A stretch of DNA of 64,000 nt from CAYGOC01 sp964351495 (GTDB lineage: Bacteria; Chlamydiota; Chlamydiia; Chlamydiales; SM23-39), in assembly GCA_964351495.1 (NCBI GenBank), contig CAYGOC010000006.1:32269-96268 (forward strand). The letters run 5' to 3'. How positions within the stretch are numbered: position 1 is the first letter of the stretch; every line of letters begins with the position of its first letter. The notes below the pieces were generated by a model. The model was given only the letters and a program-made list of their open reading frames with translations, was not told where the DNA came from and did no database searches. The position numbers and the translations under genes are program-made. Below, piece after piece: positions 25,044 to 34,857 of the stretch.

Positions 25044-25333
25044 AAATTACATCAAGAGGAACAGAGTACCACGGAAAAAGTTAATATGAAAACAAAAAAA
25101 GAATTTTAAAGGGAGGTTGGATAGCAGGCAGGTGTGAAAAATTTCTCTTACTGTTAAAAATCTATTTTTTTCTACAATGGACGTTTGCGGAATCGATAGC
25201 GCACCTATTCTTTTGTTATGGGTTTTTGAATTTTATCGGAGCTTAAAAAAACTAGTAGTTTTTTCTTGCAGGTCTAAAAAAAAAAGGGTAAACCATTGGT
25301 ATAGCACCCAACAAAATAATTTAAGCTGGTTTT

Positions 25334-28300
25334 ATGTTGAATTTTCGAAAACTTAAGCAAGATTTTTCCTCAGCAATTTTAAAAGAGGGAAAGCAGCTTC
25401 ATGAAAAAGAAAAAGTAGTTCAAGCAAAAGTAATTCGCTTTGATAAAGATACCATTCGATTTAACGCTAAAATTTTAGGTAATTATGATAATACGTATGA
25501 AAGTGAAATTGAAATAGACCGCTTCGAATCAGAAACAGTTCACTCTAACTGCGACTGTCCTTATAGATATGACTGTCAACATCTAGCCGCTTTGATTTTT
25601 CATCTAGAAGCCAAGATAGACTCGTTAATTGTGCAGTACTCTAAAGAAAAAGATATAGCTAAAGATGGCTCTTTAGAGCCCTCTCAGAAACAGGTTCTTT
25701 TAGACACCATCAAAGAAGCAGAGAGTAAAGAAGAAAAAAAACAAGACGAACTCTATCAAAAACAACTTTTACAAGAATATGTGGCTGCTTCTTCTACTCT
25801 TTCCAAGTCTCCTTTTTTTCTCTCGGAAGAAAAACAGATTGTTTCTAATGTAGAACTGGCTCTTATTTTTAATCCGAAGTCGATCATATCTCCTAAAAAG
25901 GGAAAGGTAGAGTATCAAATGGCTTTGAGACTTCCCTTTAGGACTAAACCTTTACAAATCACCCAAGTCAGAACTTTTTTTGAGGCGCTTCGTTTTACTT
26001 CTGCCGTAAGTATCGGTGGAAAAAGATACTTTTTTTCTTGGGATTCCTTTGATCTTGTGGCCTCTTCTGTTTTAAAAGTTTTAATAAACAGATCGTATTT
26101 TGTAGAAGGATCTGAAAGAGCGCAAAGAAGTGCTTTTGTAGACTGGGATGCTTTGGGTTCCCTTTTTTCTGAGACCCAAAAAATGGCAGAAAAAAAAGCA
26201 CTTCCTAGAGGGTTTGACAATACGGAGGAGCTTCCTTTAATGCCTTCTCTTTACTATGGTAATCTAGAGACGCCCATAAGGTATAGCCCTAAGCCTGCAG
26301 GGCTTCGTTTTGTTTTAGAGTCAATGAACACTCCTCCTTCGAAGCTGTTTGTAAAACCAATGATCCTTTTAGATTCTCACATGATATCGGTGGAGGAAGC
26401 GGTTTTATTTGCTTGCGGGACCCCAGGTATGATCTATCAAGACACGTATTACAGTTTTTCTCCGCTGCTCCAAAGAGAACATTTAATGAACTTAGAAGTG
26501 CTTCGGGAGATGACTATACCGGAGCCTTTGTTTGGGACTTTTGTGGAAAATGCGATTCCGGAACTAAAAAAATATGGAGAGGTTACGAATTTAAGGGAGA
26601 TCGAATCGGTTACCACGCTTCCTTTTGTTTCTAAATTAAAAGCAGAATGTAAGCTTACCTATTTAGATGGAGAGCTAGAAGCAGAGCTTTGGTTTTACTA
26701 CGAAAACCATTTAGTTCCTGCTTTTTCTTCTCAGCTAAAATATGAAGATATTCTCCCGTTTGTTTCAGAGAGTGGTATTTTAGCCAGAAACCTAGTGGAA
26801 GAGAATCAGATTATAGATGCTCTTTTTCAAGATTTTGTTTTCAATACGCAGCAAGGGGTTTTTGTTGCTAAGACAGAAAAGAAAATCGTAGAATTCATGA
26901 CAGAGACAGTTCCTAAGTATCAAGATATAGTTCATTTTGATTGTCCTCAGAACTTAATGGACCAGTTTATCTATGATGAGACGCAGTTTTCTCTTTCTTT
27001 GACTACCTCTTCTAAAGTGGGATACTACACGGTAAAACTCAAAGTAGAAGGAGCCTTAAAGGGTATCCGTTTAGATCTACTTTGGGATTGTATCTCTTCT
27101 AAAAGATGTTTTATTGAACTAGACTTGAGTAAAGTCAAAAAGGAAGTTGCCCGTTTTTCTAAAATTTTAGTGTTAGACTTAGAAAAAACAGCACAGATAG
27201 CAGCCTTATTTGATGAGATTGGTATTGCTAGGCTAGATACACACGAAGAAGAAAGACCTTTGTGGAGTTTAGTTAGTATCGATGAAAAAGCGTATGAGCA
27301 TCTTCCTGTAAAACTTACCTTTTCTCCCGAGTTGAAAGAGATACGAAGTCAGCTCTTAGGAGAGTCTAAAATGAGCTTTTCTGAGATCCCCAAAGAGATT
27401 CAGGCCACTTTAAGACCCTACCAAGAAGAGGGTGTGCATTGGGTGGAGAGGCTACGTCATATGTATTTAAATGGAATTCTGGCAGATGATATGGGGCTAG
27501 GTAAAACGCTTCAGGCAATCTCTGCTATTACGCAGCTTAAAAAGAAGCACCAAAAAGGAACAGCTCTAATAGTTTGTCCTACTTCTTTGTTATACAACTG
27601 GAAAGAAGAAGTAGCCAAATTTAACCCCAACCTGCCTACTTTGGTGATAGACGGGGCTCCTTCTGTTCGAAAAAAGTTGGTTCAGTCTCTTTCTGAATAT
27701 GCCGTAGCGGTAACTTCTTATACCCTTCTTCAAAAAGATGTTGATTTATACAAGGAAGTGCATTTTTCCTATCTTATTCTAGATGAAGCGCAGCATATCA
27801 AAAATCGAGGAACTCGTAATGCTAAATCGGTAAAACAAATCGAGGCTACTCATAAGCTTATTTTAACGGGAACTCCCATTGAAAACTCACTCGATGAAAT
27901 GTGGTCTCTTTTTGACTTTTTAATGCCCGGATTTTTAAGTTCTTATGATCGCTTTATAGATCGCTATGTAAGGGTAAATAAAGATAAGCACCCGGAAGCG
28001 ATGAATTTTTTAAAAAGAAAAGTCTCTCCTTTTATCTTAAGACGTATGAAAACGGATGTATTGCACGATCTTCCTCCTGTTTCTGAAATTGTCTACCATT
28101 GTCAGCTTTCCAATACACAGATGGAACTGTATAGATCTTATGCAGAATCCGCTAAAGATGAGCTTACTAAATTAGTAGAAAAAGAAGGGTTTGATAAGGT
28201 TCAAATCCATGTTTTGGCCACTCTTACTAGGTTAAAGCAGATTTGCTGTCATCCTGCGATTTTTGCAAAAGAAAAAGCAGAAATGGGAGATTCCAGTAAA

Positions 28301-28801
28301 TATGATATGCTTTTAGAGCTTTTACAAACACTAGTGGGAGGGGGACATAAAACGGTTATCTTTAGCCAATACACCAAAATGCTTCATATTATGAAAGAAG
28401 ACTTTGAACAACGAGGGATCTCTTTTTGTTATTTAGATGGGGCTTCTAAAAATCGTCTTTCTATAGTAAAAGAGTTTAACGAAAATAAAAAGATTCCTGT
28501 TTTCTTAGTTTCTTTAAAGGCGGGAGGTACAGGGCTCAATTTAGTAGGAGCAGATACAGTTATTCATTACGACATGTGGTGGAACCCCGCTGTTGAAAAC
28601 CAAGCAACCGATAGGGTTCATAGAATGGGACAAACCAAATCTGTTTCTGCTTATAAGTTAGTAACCCTCAACACAATCGAAGAAAAAATTGTAGAAATGC
28701 AAAAAAGAAAAAAAGGATTGGTCAAGAAAGTAGTGAGTTGCGATGATGAAGCAATCGCAAAACTTACTTGGGAAGATGTATTAGAACTTCTACAGACTTG
28801 A
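25334..28801 (+). CDS. SNF2/SWI2-family helicase with SWIM zinc finger
   Basis: An 1155-residue protein. The N-terminal SWIM motif is Cys73-x-Cys75-x5-Cys81-x-His83, a zinc-binding DNA or protein contact. A long variable middle (about 140-690) is followed by the Swi2/Snf2 ATPase. Its helicase motifs include DDMGLGKT with Lys724, DEAQH at 817-821, TGTPIEN, and the C-terminal lobe GGTGLNLVGAD, WWNPAVE and ATDRVHRMGQ. It probably remodels DNA-bound complexes or RNA polymerase. Bacterial members are poorly understood. Chlamydia CT708 is the equivalent, also between tig and mreB. The 290 bp upstream hold the tRNA and an A/T-rich dyad, with no clear promoter. Confidence 0.92.
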   Translation: MLNFRKLKQDFSSAILKEGKQLHEKEKVVQAKVIRFDKDTIRFNAKILGNYDNTYESEIEIDRFESETVHSNCDCPYRYDCQHLAALIFHLEAKIDSLIVQYSKEKDIAKDGSLEPSQKQVLLDTIKEAESKEEKKQDELYQKQLLQEYVAASSTLSKSPFFLSEEKQIVSNVELALIFNPKSIISPKKGKVEYQMALRLPFRTKPLQITQVRTFFEALRFTSAVSIGGKRYFFSWDSFDLVASSVLKVLINRSYFVEGSERAQRSAFVDWDALGSLFSETQKMAEKKALPRGFDNTEELPLMPSLYYGNLETPIRYSPKPAGLRFVLESMNTPPSKLFVKPMILLDSHMISVEEAVLFACGTPGMIYQDTYYSFSPLLQREHLMNLEVLREMTIPEPLFGTFVENAIPELKKYGEVTNLREIESVTTLPFVSKLKAECKLTYLDGELEAELWFYYENHLVPAFSSQLKYEDILPFVSESGILARNLVEENQIIDALFQDFVFNTQQGVFVAKTEKKIVEFMTETVPKYQDIVHFDCPQNLMDQFIYDETQFSLSLTTSSKVGYYTVKLKVEGALKGIRLDLLWDCISSKRCFIELDLSKVKKEVARFSKILVLDLEKTAQIAALFDEIGIARLDTHEEERPLWSLVSIDEKAYEHLPVKLTFSPELKEIRSQLLGESKMSFSEIPKEIQATLRPYQEEGVHWVERLRHMYLNGILADDMGLGKTLQAISAITQLKKKHQKGTALIVCPTSLLYNWKEEVAKFNPNLPTLVIDGAPSVRKKLVQSLSEYAVAVTSYTLLQKDVDLYKEVHFSYLILDEAQHIKNRGTRNAKSVKQIEATHKLILTGTPIENSLDEMWSLFDFLMPGFLSSYDRFIDRYVRVNKDKHPEAMNFLKRKVSPFILRRMKTDVLHDLPPVSEIVYHCQLSNTQMELYRSYAESAKDELTKLVEKEGFDKVQIHVLATLTRLKQICCHPAIFAKEKAEMGDSSKYDMLLELLQTLVGGGHKTVIFSQYTKMLHIMKEDFEQRGISFCYLDGASKNRLSIVKEFNENKKIPVFLVSLKAGGTGLNLVGADTVIHYDMWWNPAVENQATDRVHRMGQTKSVSAYKLVTLNTIEEKIVEMQKRKKGLVKKVVSCDDEAIAKLTWEDVLELLQT

Positions 28802-28814
28802 AAAGGATAAATTC

Positions 28815-29912
28815 ATGGATCCTAACACAAAAAAAAGCGTTATTCATTTTTTTAAAAACGTACAAAATCTGGCTTGGAACAAGCTAGGGAGGCTTTCTGG
28901 TTTTTTCTCCTCCGATATAGGAATAGACCTGGGAACAGCCAATACGTTGGTTTATGTAAAAGGGAAGGGAATTGTATTAGCAGAGCCCTCCGTTGTGGCT
29001 GTAGACTCCCTTACCAATGAGGTTTTAGCGGTAGGCCATAAAGCAAAGGCCATGCTGGGCAAAACCCCGAGAAAAATTCATGCCGTAAGACCCATGAAAG
29101 ATGGGGTCATTGCTGACTTTGAAATAGCCGAAGGAATGCTAAAAGAGCTTATCAGAAGAGTAACCCCTTCTAGAACCTTATTTCGTCCTAAGATTTTAAT
29201 AGCCGTTCCTTCTGGAATTACAGGAGTGGAAAAAAGAGCGGTGGAAGATTCTGCTTTGCATGCGGGAGCTCAAGAGGTAGTTTTAATTGAAGAGCCAATG
29301 GCAGCCGCTATTGGTGTCGATCTTCCTGTTCATGAGCCTGCTGCCAATATGATCATTGACATAGGTGGAGGTACTACTGAGATAGCTATTATCTCTTTAG
29401 GGGGTATTGTAGAGTCTAGGTCTTTGAGGATAGCCGGGGATGAGTTCGATGATTGTATCATGAACTACATGAGAAGAACCTATAACTTAATGATAGGTCC
29501 CAGGACGGCAGAAGAAATTAAAATGACCATCGGTTCTGCCTATCCTTTAGGCAACAATGAACTAGAAATGGAGGTAAGAGGAAGAGATCAAGTAGCAGGT
29601 CTTCCTATTACCAAAAGAATCAACTCAGTAGAAATACGGGAATGTTTAGCAGAGCCTATCTTGCAAATTAGTGAAAACGTAAAACTAGTCCTGGAAAAGT
29701 GTCCTCCGGAGCTGGCTGCAGACCTAGTAGAAAGGGGGATGGTTTTAGCGGGAGGTGGTGCTTTAATCAAGGGACTCGATAAGCTTTTGATTAAAGAGAC
29801 AGGCCTTCCTGTTTTCGTAGCGCATAATCCTTTGCTGGCTGTTTGTCTTGGTACAGGAAAAGCGCTGCAATTTTTAGATAAGCTTAAAAAGAAAAAGGCA
29901 GGCGCTTTTTAA
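28815..29912 (+). CDS. mreB: MreB, actin-like cell-shape/division protein
   Basis: A 365-residue actin-fold ATPase: phosphate 1 motif IGIDLGTANTLVY, connect and phosphate 2 region MIIDIGGGTTEIAII, and adenosine motif VLAGGGALIKGLD. In chlamydiae, which lack FtsZ, MreB directs septal peptidoglycan synthesis at the division plane. The N-terminal extension of about 30 residues before the actin fold is chlamydia-like. AAGGAT ribosome site, 14 bp after the SNF2 gene. Its TAA shares a base with the pckA ATG. Confidence 0.97.
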   Translation: MDPNTKKSVIHFFKNVQNLAWNKLGRLSGFFSSDIGIDLGTANTLVYVKGKGIVLAEPSVVAVDSLTNEVLAVGHKAKAMLGKTPRKIHAVRPMKDGVIADFEIAEGMLKELIRRVTPSRTLFRPKILIAVPSGITGVEKRAVEDSALHAGAQEVVLIEEPMAAAIGVDLPVHEPAANMIIDIGGGTTEIAIISLGGIVESRSLRIAGDEFDDCIMNYMRRTYNLMIGPRTAEEIKMTIGSAYPLGNNELEMEVRGRDQVAGLPITKRINSVEIRECLAEPILQISENVKLVLEKCPPELAADLVERGMVLAGGGALIKGLDKLLIKETGLPVFVAHNPLLAVCLGTGKALQFLDKLKKKKAGAF

Positions 29913-31747
29913 TGGGTTTTATCAACCCGCAAGATTTACCCCGCGAGATAAAAGATAAAAAGCTCTTAACATGGATACAAGGGCTTCATGCTCATCTACA
30001 ACCAAAAGATCTTTTTTTATGTGAGGGGTCTAAATCAGAATTTGATCAGATAGCCTCTCAGCTTGTACAAGAACAAAAACTGATCCCCTTAAATCCGAAA
30101 AAAAAACCAAACAGTTTTTTAGCTCTTTCCGATCCGGCTGATGTGGCCAGAGTAGAGGAAAATACCTATATATGTTCTCTTAACAAAAAAGATGCAGGTC
30201 CTACCAATAACTGGGCAGACCCAAACTTGATGCATAAGAAACTAGAGGGGTTTTTCGAAGGATGTATGGAGGGTAGGACTCTGTATATCATCCCTTTTTG
30301 TATGGGGCCTTTTCATTCGGATAAGTCGTATGTGGGAGTGCAACTTAGCGATTCCGGATATGTGGTTTTAAATATGCATATTATGACCCGCATGGGGAAA
30401 AAAGCTTTAGAAGAATTGGAAAGAAAAAAAAGGTTTATTCCCTGTCTTCATTCTGTGGGGGTTCCTTTGAAAAAGGGGCAAAAAGATTCTTCTTGGCCTT
30501 GTAATATCCCTAAAAGGCATATTGTCCACTTCCCGGAAGAAAAAACCATCTACTCCTTTGGAAGTGGTTATGGAGGCAATGCTCTTTTAGGAAAGAAGTG
30601 TTTTGCTCTTAGAATAGCTTCTGTTTTAGCTAAAGAAGAAAACTGGCTTGCAGAGCATATGTTAATCATGGGGCTTACCAGTCCTTGGGGAGAAAAAAAA
30701 TATATAGCAGCCTCTTTTCCTTCTGCTTGTGGAAAAACCAACCTAGCAATGCTTTCTTCCTCTCTTCCCGGCTGGAAAATAGAGTGTGTGGGAGATGATA
30801 TCGCTTGGATGAAGATAGGAGAAGATGGAAGGCTTTGGGCTATTAATCCGGAAGCAGGAATGTTTGGGGTGGCTCCCGGAACTTCTGAAAACACGAATCC
30901 TAATGCGTTAAAGACCCTGCAAAAAAACGCTATTTTTACCAATGTGGCTCTTACAGAAGATAAAGATGTATGGTGGGAAGGATTATCACAGCCGCCTGAG
31001 AAGCTGCTAGATTGGAAAAAACAAAAATGGATCAAGGGTAGCTCTGAAAAAGCAGCTCATCCTAATGCTAGATTTACGGCTCCTTTGAGTCAGTGTCCTA
31101 TCAAAGATAAAGCTTATGAGGATCCAAAAGGGGTTCCTATTGCAGCAATTTTATTCGGGGGAAGAAGATCAGATACCCTTCCTCTTGTGATACAAGCTTT
31201 TGATTGGGAGCATGGCGTTTTTTTAGGAGCAAGTCTCTCTTCTGAAAGGACTGCGGCAGCCAAAGGAGAGGTGGGGACTTTAAGACACGATCCTTTTTCT
31301 ATGCTCCCTTTTTGTGGCTACAATATGGGAGAGTATTTTGCCCATTGGCTTAAAATGGGAACCTTACTACAAAAGGAGAAAAGGCCTGCAATTTTTTATG
31401 TAAACTGGTTTCAAAAGGGGGAGGATGGCTCTTTTTTATGGCCCGGCTTTAAAGAAAATATACGCGTTCTTCAGTGGATTTTTGAAAGGCTTGAGTCAAA
31501 AAAAGAAGCGCTTTCTACTCCGATTGGTCTTGTTCCGAAACAAGAGGATCTCAATTTACAGGGGCTATCTCTTTCTAAGGAAGCTTTGCAGAAGCTGTTT
31601 TATATAGATCCTCTTCTTTGGGGAAAAGAGGTGCAAAACCTAGAAGAATACTTTATTTTATTTAAAGAAAGCTTCCCCAAAGAACTACAAAAACAGCTGG
31701 AAGATTTGAAAAAAAGAATCGATGAGAGTTTTAATACAAAGAGTTAA
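29912..31747 (+). CDS. pckA: GTP-dependent phosphoenolpyruvate carboxykinase
   Basis: A 611-residue enzyme of the GTP class. The P-loop FPSACGKTN with active-site Cys273, the metal and nucleotide motif VGDDIAWM, and the NPEAGMFGVAPGT loop are all present. It converts oxaloacetate and GTP to PEP, CO2 and GDP, feeding gluconeogenesis from TCA intermediates or amino acids. The start overlaps mreB by one base (TAATG), implying coupled translation. The mreB-pckA order is that of CT709-CT710. Length is standard. Confidence 0.97.
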   Translation: MGFINPQDLPREIKDKKLLTWIQGLHAHLQPKDLFLCEGSKSEFDQIASQLVQEQKLIPLNPKKKPNSFLALSDPADVARVEENTYICSLNKKDAGPTNNWADPNLMHKKLEGFFEGCMEGRTLYIIPFCMGPFHSDKSYVGVQLSDSGYVVLNMHIMTRMGKKALEELERKKRFIPCLHSVGVPLKKGQKDSSWPCNIPKRHIVHFPEEKTIYSFGSGYGGNALLGKKCFALRIASVLAKEENWLAEHMLIMGLTSPWGEKKYIAASFPSACGKTNLAMLSSSLPGWKIECVGDDIAWMKIGEDGRLWAINPEAGMFGVAPGTSENTNPNALKTLQKNAIFTNVALTEDKDVWWEGLSQPPEKLLDWKKQKWIKGSSEKAAHPNARFTAPLSQCPIKDKAYEDPKGVPIAAILFGGRRSDTLPLVIQAFDWEHGVFLGASLSSERTAAAKGEVGTLRHDPFSMLPFCGYNMGEYFAHWLKMGTLLQKEKRPAIFYVNWFQKGEDGSFLWPGFKENIRVLQWIFERLESKKEALSTPIGLVPKQEDLNLQGLSLSKEALQKLFYIDPLLWGKEVQNLEEYFILFKESFPKELQKQLEDLKKRIDESFNTKS

Positions 31748-32171
31748 AAAAGCCAAAGTAGTAGTAGAAAAAAAAACCGTTTCCTCTATTTCTCAAGGGA
31801 TGCTTCTTTTTTTGGGGATTTTTGTAGAAGATACAAAAAGCCTTATAAAACCGTTTGTAGAAAAGATCCTTTCTTTACGTCTATTTCAAGAAGAAGGAAA
31901 AACAAACCTCTCTTTAGAGGATATTGAAGGAGAGATATTAATCGTTCCCCAGTTTACCCTTTATGCAGACTGCAAAAAGGGAAGAAGGCCCTCTTTTCAA
32001 AAGGCTGCTCCTCCTGCTTTGGCAAAAGAGCTTTATGAAGCATTTATTAAAGAAGTAAGAAAAAAAATCGAAGTACAAGAAGGGTCCTTTCAAAAAGAGA
32101 TGGAAATAGAGTTAATTAATGAAGGTCCTTTTACCCTATTTTTAGATACAAAAGAGCTTTTTGGAAAATAA
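31722..32171 (+). CDS. dtd: D-aminoacyl-tRNA deacylase
   Basis: A 149-residue DTD-type enzyme that removes wrongly attached D-amino acids (and glycine from tRNA-Ala). It begins MRVLIQRVKKAKVVV, contains the catalytic-region motif PQFTLYADCKKGRRPSF, and a Gly-Pro motif in INEGPFTLFLDT near the end. The ATG lies inside pckA (26-bp overlap), so it is the last gene of the SNF2-mreB-pckA-dtd run. Confidence 0.93.
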   Translation: MRVLIQRVKKAKVVVEKKTVSSISQGMLLFLGIFVEDTKSLIKPFVEKILSLRLFQEEGKTNLSLEDIEGEILIVPQFTLYADCKKGRRPSFQKAAPPALAKELYEAFIKEVRKKIEVQEGSFQKEMEIELINEGPFTLFLDTKELFGK

Positions 32172-32252
32172 ACAAGGCCTTTAATTTAGAAAAATATACA
32201 AAAAAGAGAAATGTAGATAGCCTCTTCTATAAAATTTTTTTGTAGAGTATAA

Positions 32253-34169
32253 ATGAGTATCGAACTTCCCTCTTTATCTGTAGATCCTTATGCGTTTTCT
32301 ATTTCGGTGGTTTCTAAAAACCCAAATATACGGGGTTTACAGAGATCTTCTCTTTCTGTTCATCTCGCAAACGTAGTGCTGAATTCCGGCTCTTATTATG
32401 TAGCGATGCTTCGGTATAATGGGAGCTTTATTGAGCCAATAACCGACTTCAAGAATAATCAACAAGAGACCTTGCAAGAAGCTTCTTATTTTTGTAATAA
32501 ATACAGAATTCGTTTTGCTATTTCTAGAACTTATAGAACTTATGATTTGACAAAAGCCTTATTTGTAGCTTTAGAAACAATAGAAGAAAAAGAGCTTTTT
32601 TTCCTCGTCCTGAAAACAGATGCGGTTTTTTCTGTTGTTGGAAAGATTATAGAAGAAGATAAGGAAGAAAGTATTGGTACAGATTATGGATCTGTTGTAA
32701 CACAAGGGGCTTTTTTAGCAGAAAAGGTAGGGCTGTTCTTTTTTGGAAATACCGTTTTTCCAAAAAAGGATTTTCATATCAAAAGCACTATTTTTTATTC
32801 TATTTCTTTTGCAAAAAAGGAGCTTTCTCTTTCTAAAACAGGAATTTCTCTTGGCATGTTTTTTAGAGAAGAGGGTTTTTTTGTTTTGGCTGCCTTTATA
32901 AAAAGGGCTGTATATGCGGTTTTAGTAGTAGCTAGAAGAAAAGAGACTATAGAAAACCAAGCAACAAGGCTTACAGCGATTTTCCCAGTACGATATGCCC
33001 GAGTTTCCCAAGATTCTTATGCAAGCTATAAACCTATTGTGGTTTTAGCAGAGAATAATGAGGAGAGAGGATTTTTAGTGCTAACCGGAAGAGAAGCGCT
33101 CTTTTTGGAAAGAAAAAATCCCTCAACAGAAGAGCTGACAAACATGGGGGAAAAAATACAGGCTTTGCCTTCTTTTCCGGGGTTTGTCTCTGTTATAGAA
33201 GAAATCGTCCCTATCAAGGATGCAGTTCCAAAAGATCTATCTATTTCTTTTGAGCCTTTTGAAAAGCGTTATAACGCAGTCCATATAGATTCTTTGGGGA
33301 AGATGAAAACATATCCGGTAAAAGAGCCTTTTTTTCTTTTAAGTAAGGAAGAAAAAATTGCAAGTAAGGACAATCTTTTCTATGCGCTCTTGCATGAAAA
33401 AGGAATGATTCTATTTCAAACAAAGGTTCTTTTCCCTGAGCTACAGAAAGGGTGTTATTTAGATTTTTCTCAGATAGAAAAGAAAGCTCCCATTCTTTCT
33501 TCTTTAGAGGAGTTATCCTTAAGTACAGAAGGACTCTGTGTTGCTTTTATAGATCAGAGAGGAAATATATTTCCCCTCGCTAACTTCCTTCTTTTTTCGG
33601 TTCAAAAAGAGGGGCGTTTTTTCGGTATTATCGTTACTCCTACAGGAGTAACGAAAGACGTTCTCGAAGAAGACTTTCCTCAAGCTTTGCAAGAAGCAGA
33701 AGAAAACAATTGGGATATTCCTGATTATACATTACAAGTGGATGAGGGAGTTGCTTTCAGAAAAAGACCTTCTTCAGAGTCTATTATAAGTGTAGTGAAG
33801 CTTCCTGCAGAAAGAGGGGAGACGGTATTTGCTCCTGCTCTTTTCTCCGAAAAAAATAAAGAAGGAAGAAGAGTGTGTATACAGATATATCCCCCTCATA
33901 AGCCGACTGTACAAGAAGCGGTTCACATAGCGAAAACAATTTCTACTGTTTGGGGCGTTCGATATAAGCGAAAAAAAAAAGGGGAGCCTCGTTCTATAAA
34001 GCCTCCTTTTGTATTTATAGAGAAAGAAGAGAAAGGGTTTATGCCCGTTTTGGCGTCTAAAAATAGAAGGGGACCTATTTGCATGAGACCGATGATTAAA
34101 AAAGAAAAAGCGATACAAGAAGGCAAACGGTTTGCTTTGAATACCAAGATGGGTTTTTTACAGAGCTAA
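32253..34169 (+). CDS. Unknown 638-residue protein with loosely repeated modules
   Basis: Not recognised. No signal peptide or membrane helix. It is rich in beta-strand-like stretches. Several segments follow a loose pattern, strand-GF-x-(V/P)-L followed by basic residues and a Glu/Lys helix, for example EEGFFVLAAFIKR (about 209), NEERGFLVLTGRE (about 270) and KEEKGFMPVLASKNRR (about 592). The same pattern occurs in the next gene (EKGFCPVLLYSKKKEEK). The two may be related multi-module proteins. A TATAAA-like -10 lies near the start. It has its own transcription unit between dtd and the 34249 gene. Function unknown. Confidence 0.55.
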   Translation: MSIELPSLSVDPYAFSISVVSKNPNIRGLQRSSLSVHLANVVLNSGSYYVAMLRYNGSFIEPITDFKNNQQETLQEASYFCNKYRIRFAISRTYRTYDLTKALFVALETIEEKELFFLVLKTDAVFSVVGKIIEEDKEESIGTDYGSVVTQGAFLAEKVGLFFFGNTVFPKKDFHIKSTIFYSISFAKKELSLSKTGISLGMFFREEGFFVLAAFIKRAVYAVLVVARRKETIENQATRLTAIFPVRYARVSQDSYASYKPIVVLAENNEERGFLVLTGREALFLERKNPSTEELTNMGEKIQALPSFPGFVSVIEEIVPIKDAVPKDLSISFEPFEKRYNAVHIDSLGKMKTYPVKEPFFLLSKEEKIASKDNLFYALLHEKGMILFQTKVLFPELQKGCYLDFSQIEKKAPILSSLEELSLSTEGLCVAFIDQRGNIFPLANFLLFSVQKEGRFFGIIVTPTGVTKDVLEEDFPQALQEAEENNWDIPDYTLQVDEGVAFRKRPSSESIISVVKLPAERGETVFAPALFSEKNKEGRRVCIQIYPPHKPTVQEAVHIAKTISTVWGVRYKRKKKGEPRSIKPPFVFIEKEEKGFMPVLASKNRRGPICMRPMIKKEKAIQEGKRFALNTKMGFLQS

Positions 34170-34248
34170 AGATCTATTAAAAAAAATCTTTTATAAATTT
34201 CCTGTTAGAAGTAAAATCTCCCCATTTTTATGAAATTTGGAGAGTAAA

Positions 34249-34857
34249 ATGTCATCGTTATCTTTGTCCTCAGTGTCTTGTTCTTCTCGTTTTTCCCATG
34301 TTAGAGAGCCTCTTATATTTGAACGTATTTCTTTTGTGAAGGGTAAGTACTGGACAGTAGGCCTTTTCATAGGAAAAGGAAAAGAAAAAAACTTGATAGA
34401 GATAGTCTTTAGACCGGTTATGACTCAAGCTTATTTTATATCGAAGTTTTGGAGTAAAGAAGGGGAAGGGTTTTCTAGTCAAGAAAAAGAGCTACAGAGG
34501 TGTGGTTACGATCTAGAAGGAATGACTATTTCTAAAAATTACATGACCCTTGAATTTCCCTTTATAACTGTTGTTCCAAAAGAAAAAACAACTGTTGTTC
34601 CAAAAGAAAAAGGAACTGTTTCTCTAAAAGAAAAAGGATTTTGTCCTGTCTTGCTTTATTCAAAGAAAAAAGAAGAGAAAACTTGGTTTAGAAAAAAAGA
34701 GGATGCTACTAAAGAGGCTATCAGAATTCACTCCGAAAGACTAAAATCTATAACCCCCCCCCTATTAAGGGCAGGGGTTGCATATCTATTTTCTTTAGAT
34801 GGCATTTTAGCAGAAGAGCCTCAAAGAGACTCTTCTATGCAAGATTTACCTAGATAA
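34249..34857 (+). CDS. Unknown 202-residue protein with a 24-bp tandem repeat
   Basis: Not recognised. The ATG at 34249 (MSSLSLSSVS, Ser-rich) with GGAGAG upstream was preferred to an in-frame TTG at 34237. The middle carries three 8-residue repeats (TVVPKEKT/G). The C-terminal part (KGFCPVLLYSKKKEEKTWF, then a helix KEDATKEAIRIHSE) resembles a module in the preceding 638-residue protein. The Ser-rich N-terminus is compatible with T3SS export but does not prove it. It is convergent with ndk and overlaps its 3' end by 12 bp. Confidence 0.5.
   Translation: MSSLSLSSVSCSSRFSHVREPLIFERISFVKGKYWTVGLFIGKGKEKNLIEIVFRPVMTQAYFISKFWSKEGEGFSSQEKELQRCGYDLEGMTISKNYMTLEFPFITVVPKEKTTVVPKEKGTVSLKEKGFCPVLLYSKKKEEKTWFRKKEDATKEAIRIHSERLKSITPPLLRAGVAYLFSLDGILAEEPQRDSSMQDLPR
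34567..34638 (+). repeat. 24-bp tandem repeat, three units
   Basis: Units start at 34567, 34591 and 34615. The first two differ only in the last three bases, and the third is more diverged. Each keeps the reading frame and encodes TVVPKEK-like octapeptides. Confidence 0.85.

Noticed and set aside
25230..25280. A/T-rich dyad (AAAAAACT-AGT-AGTTTTTT) upstream of the SNF2 gene as a terminator
   Set aside because: The stem is only A-T/T-A rich plus one C-G, and no gene ends before it on the plus strand, so it is weak evidence for any site.
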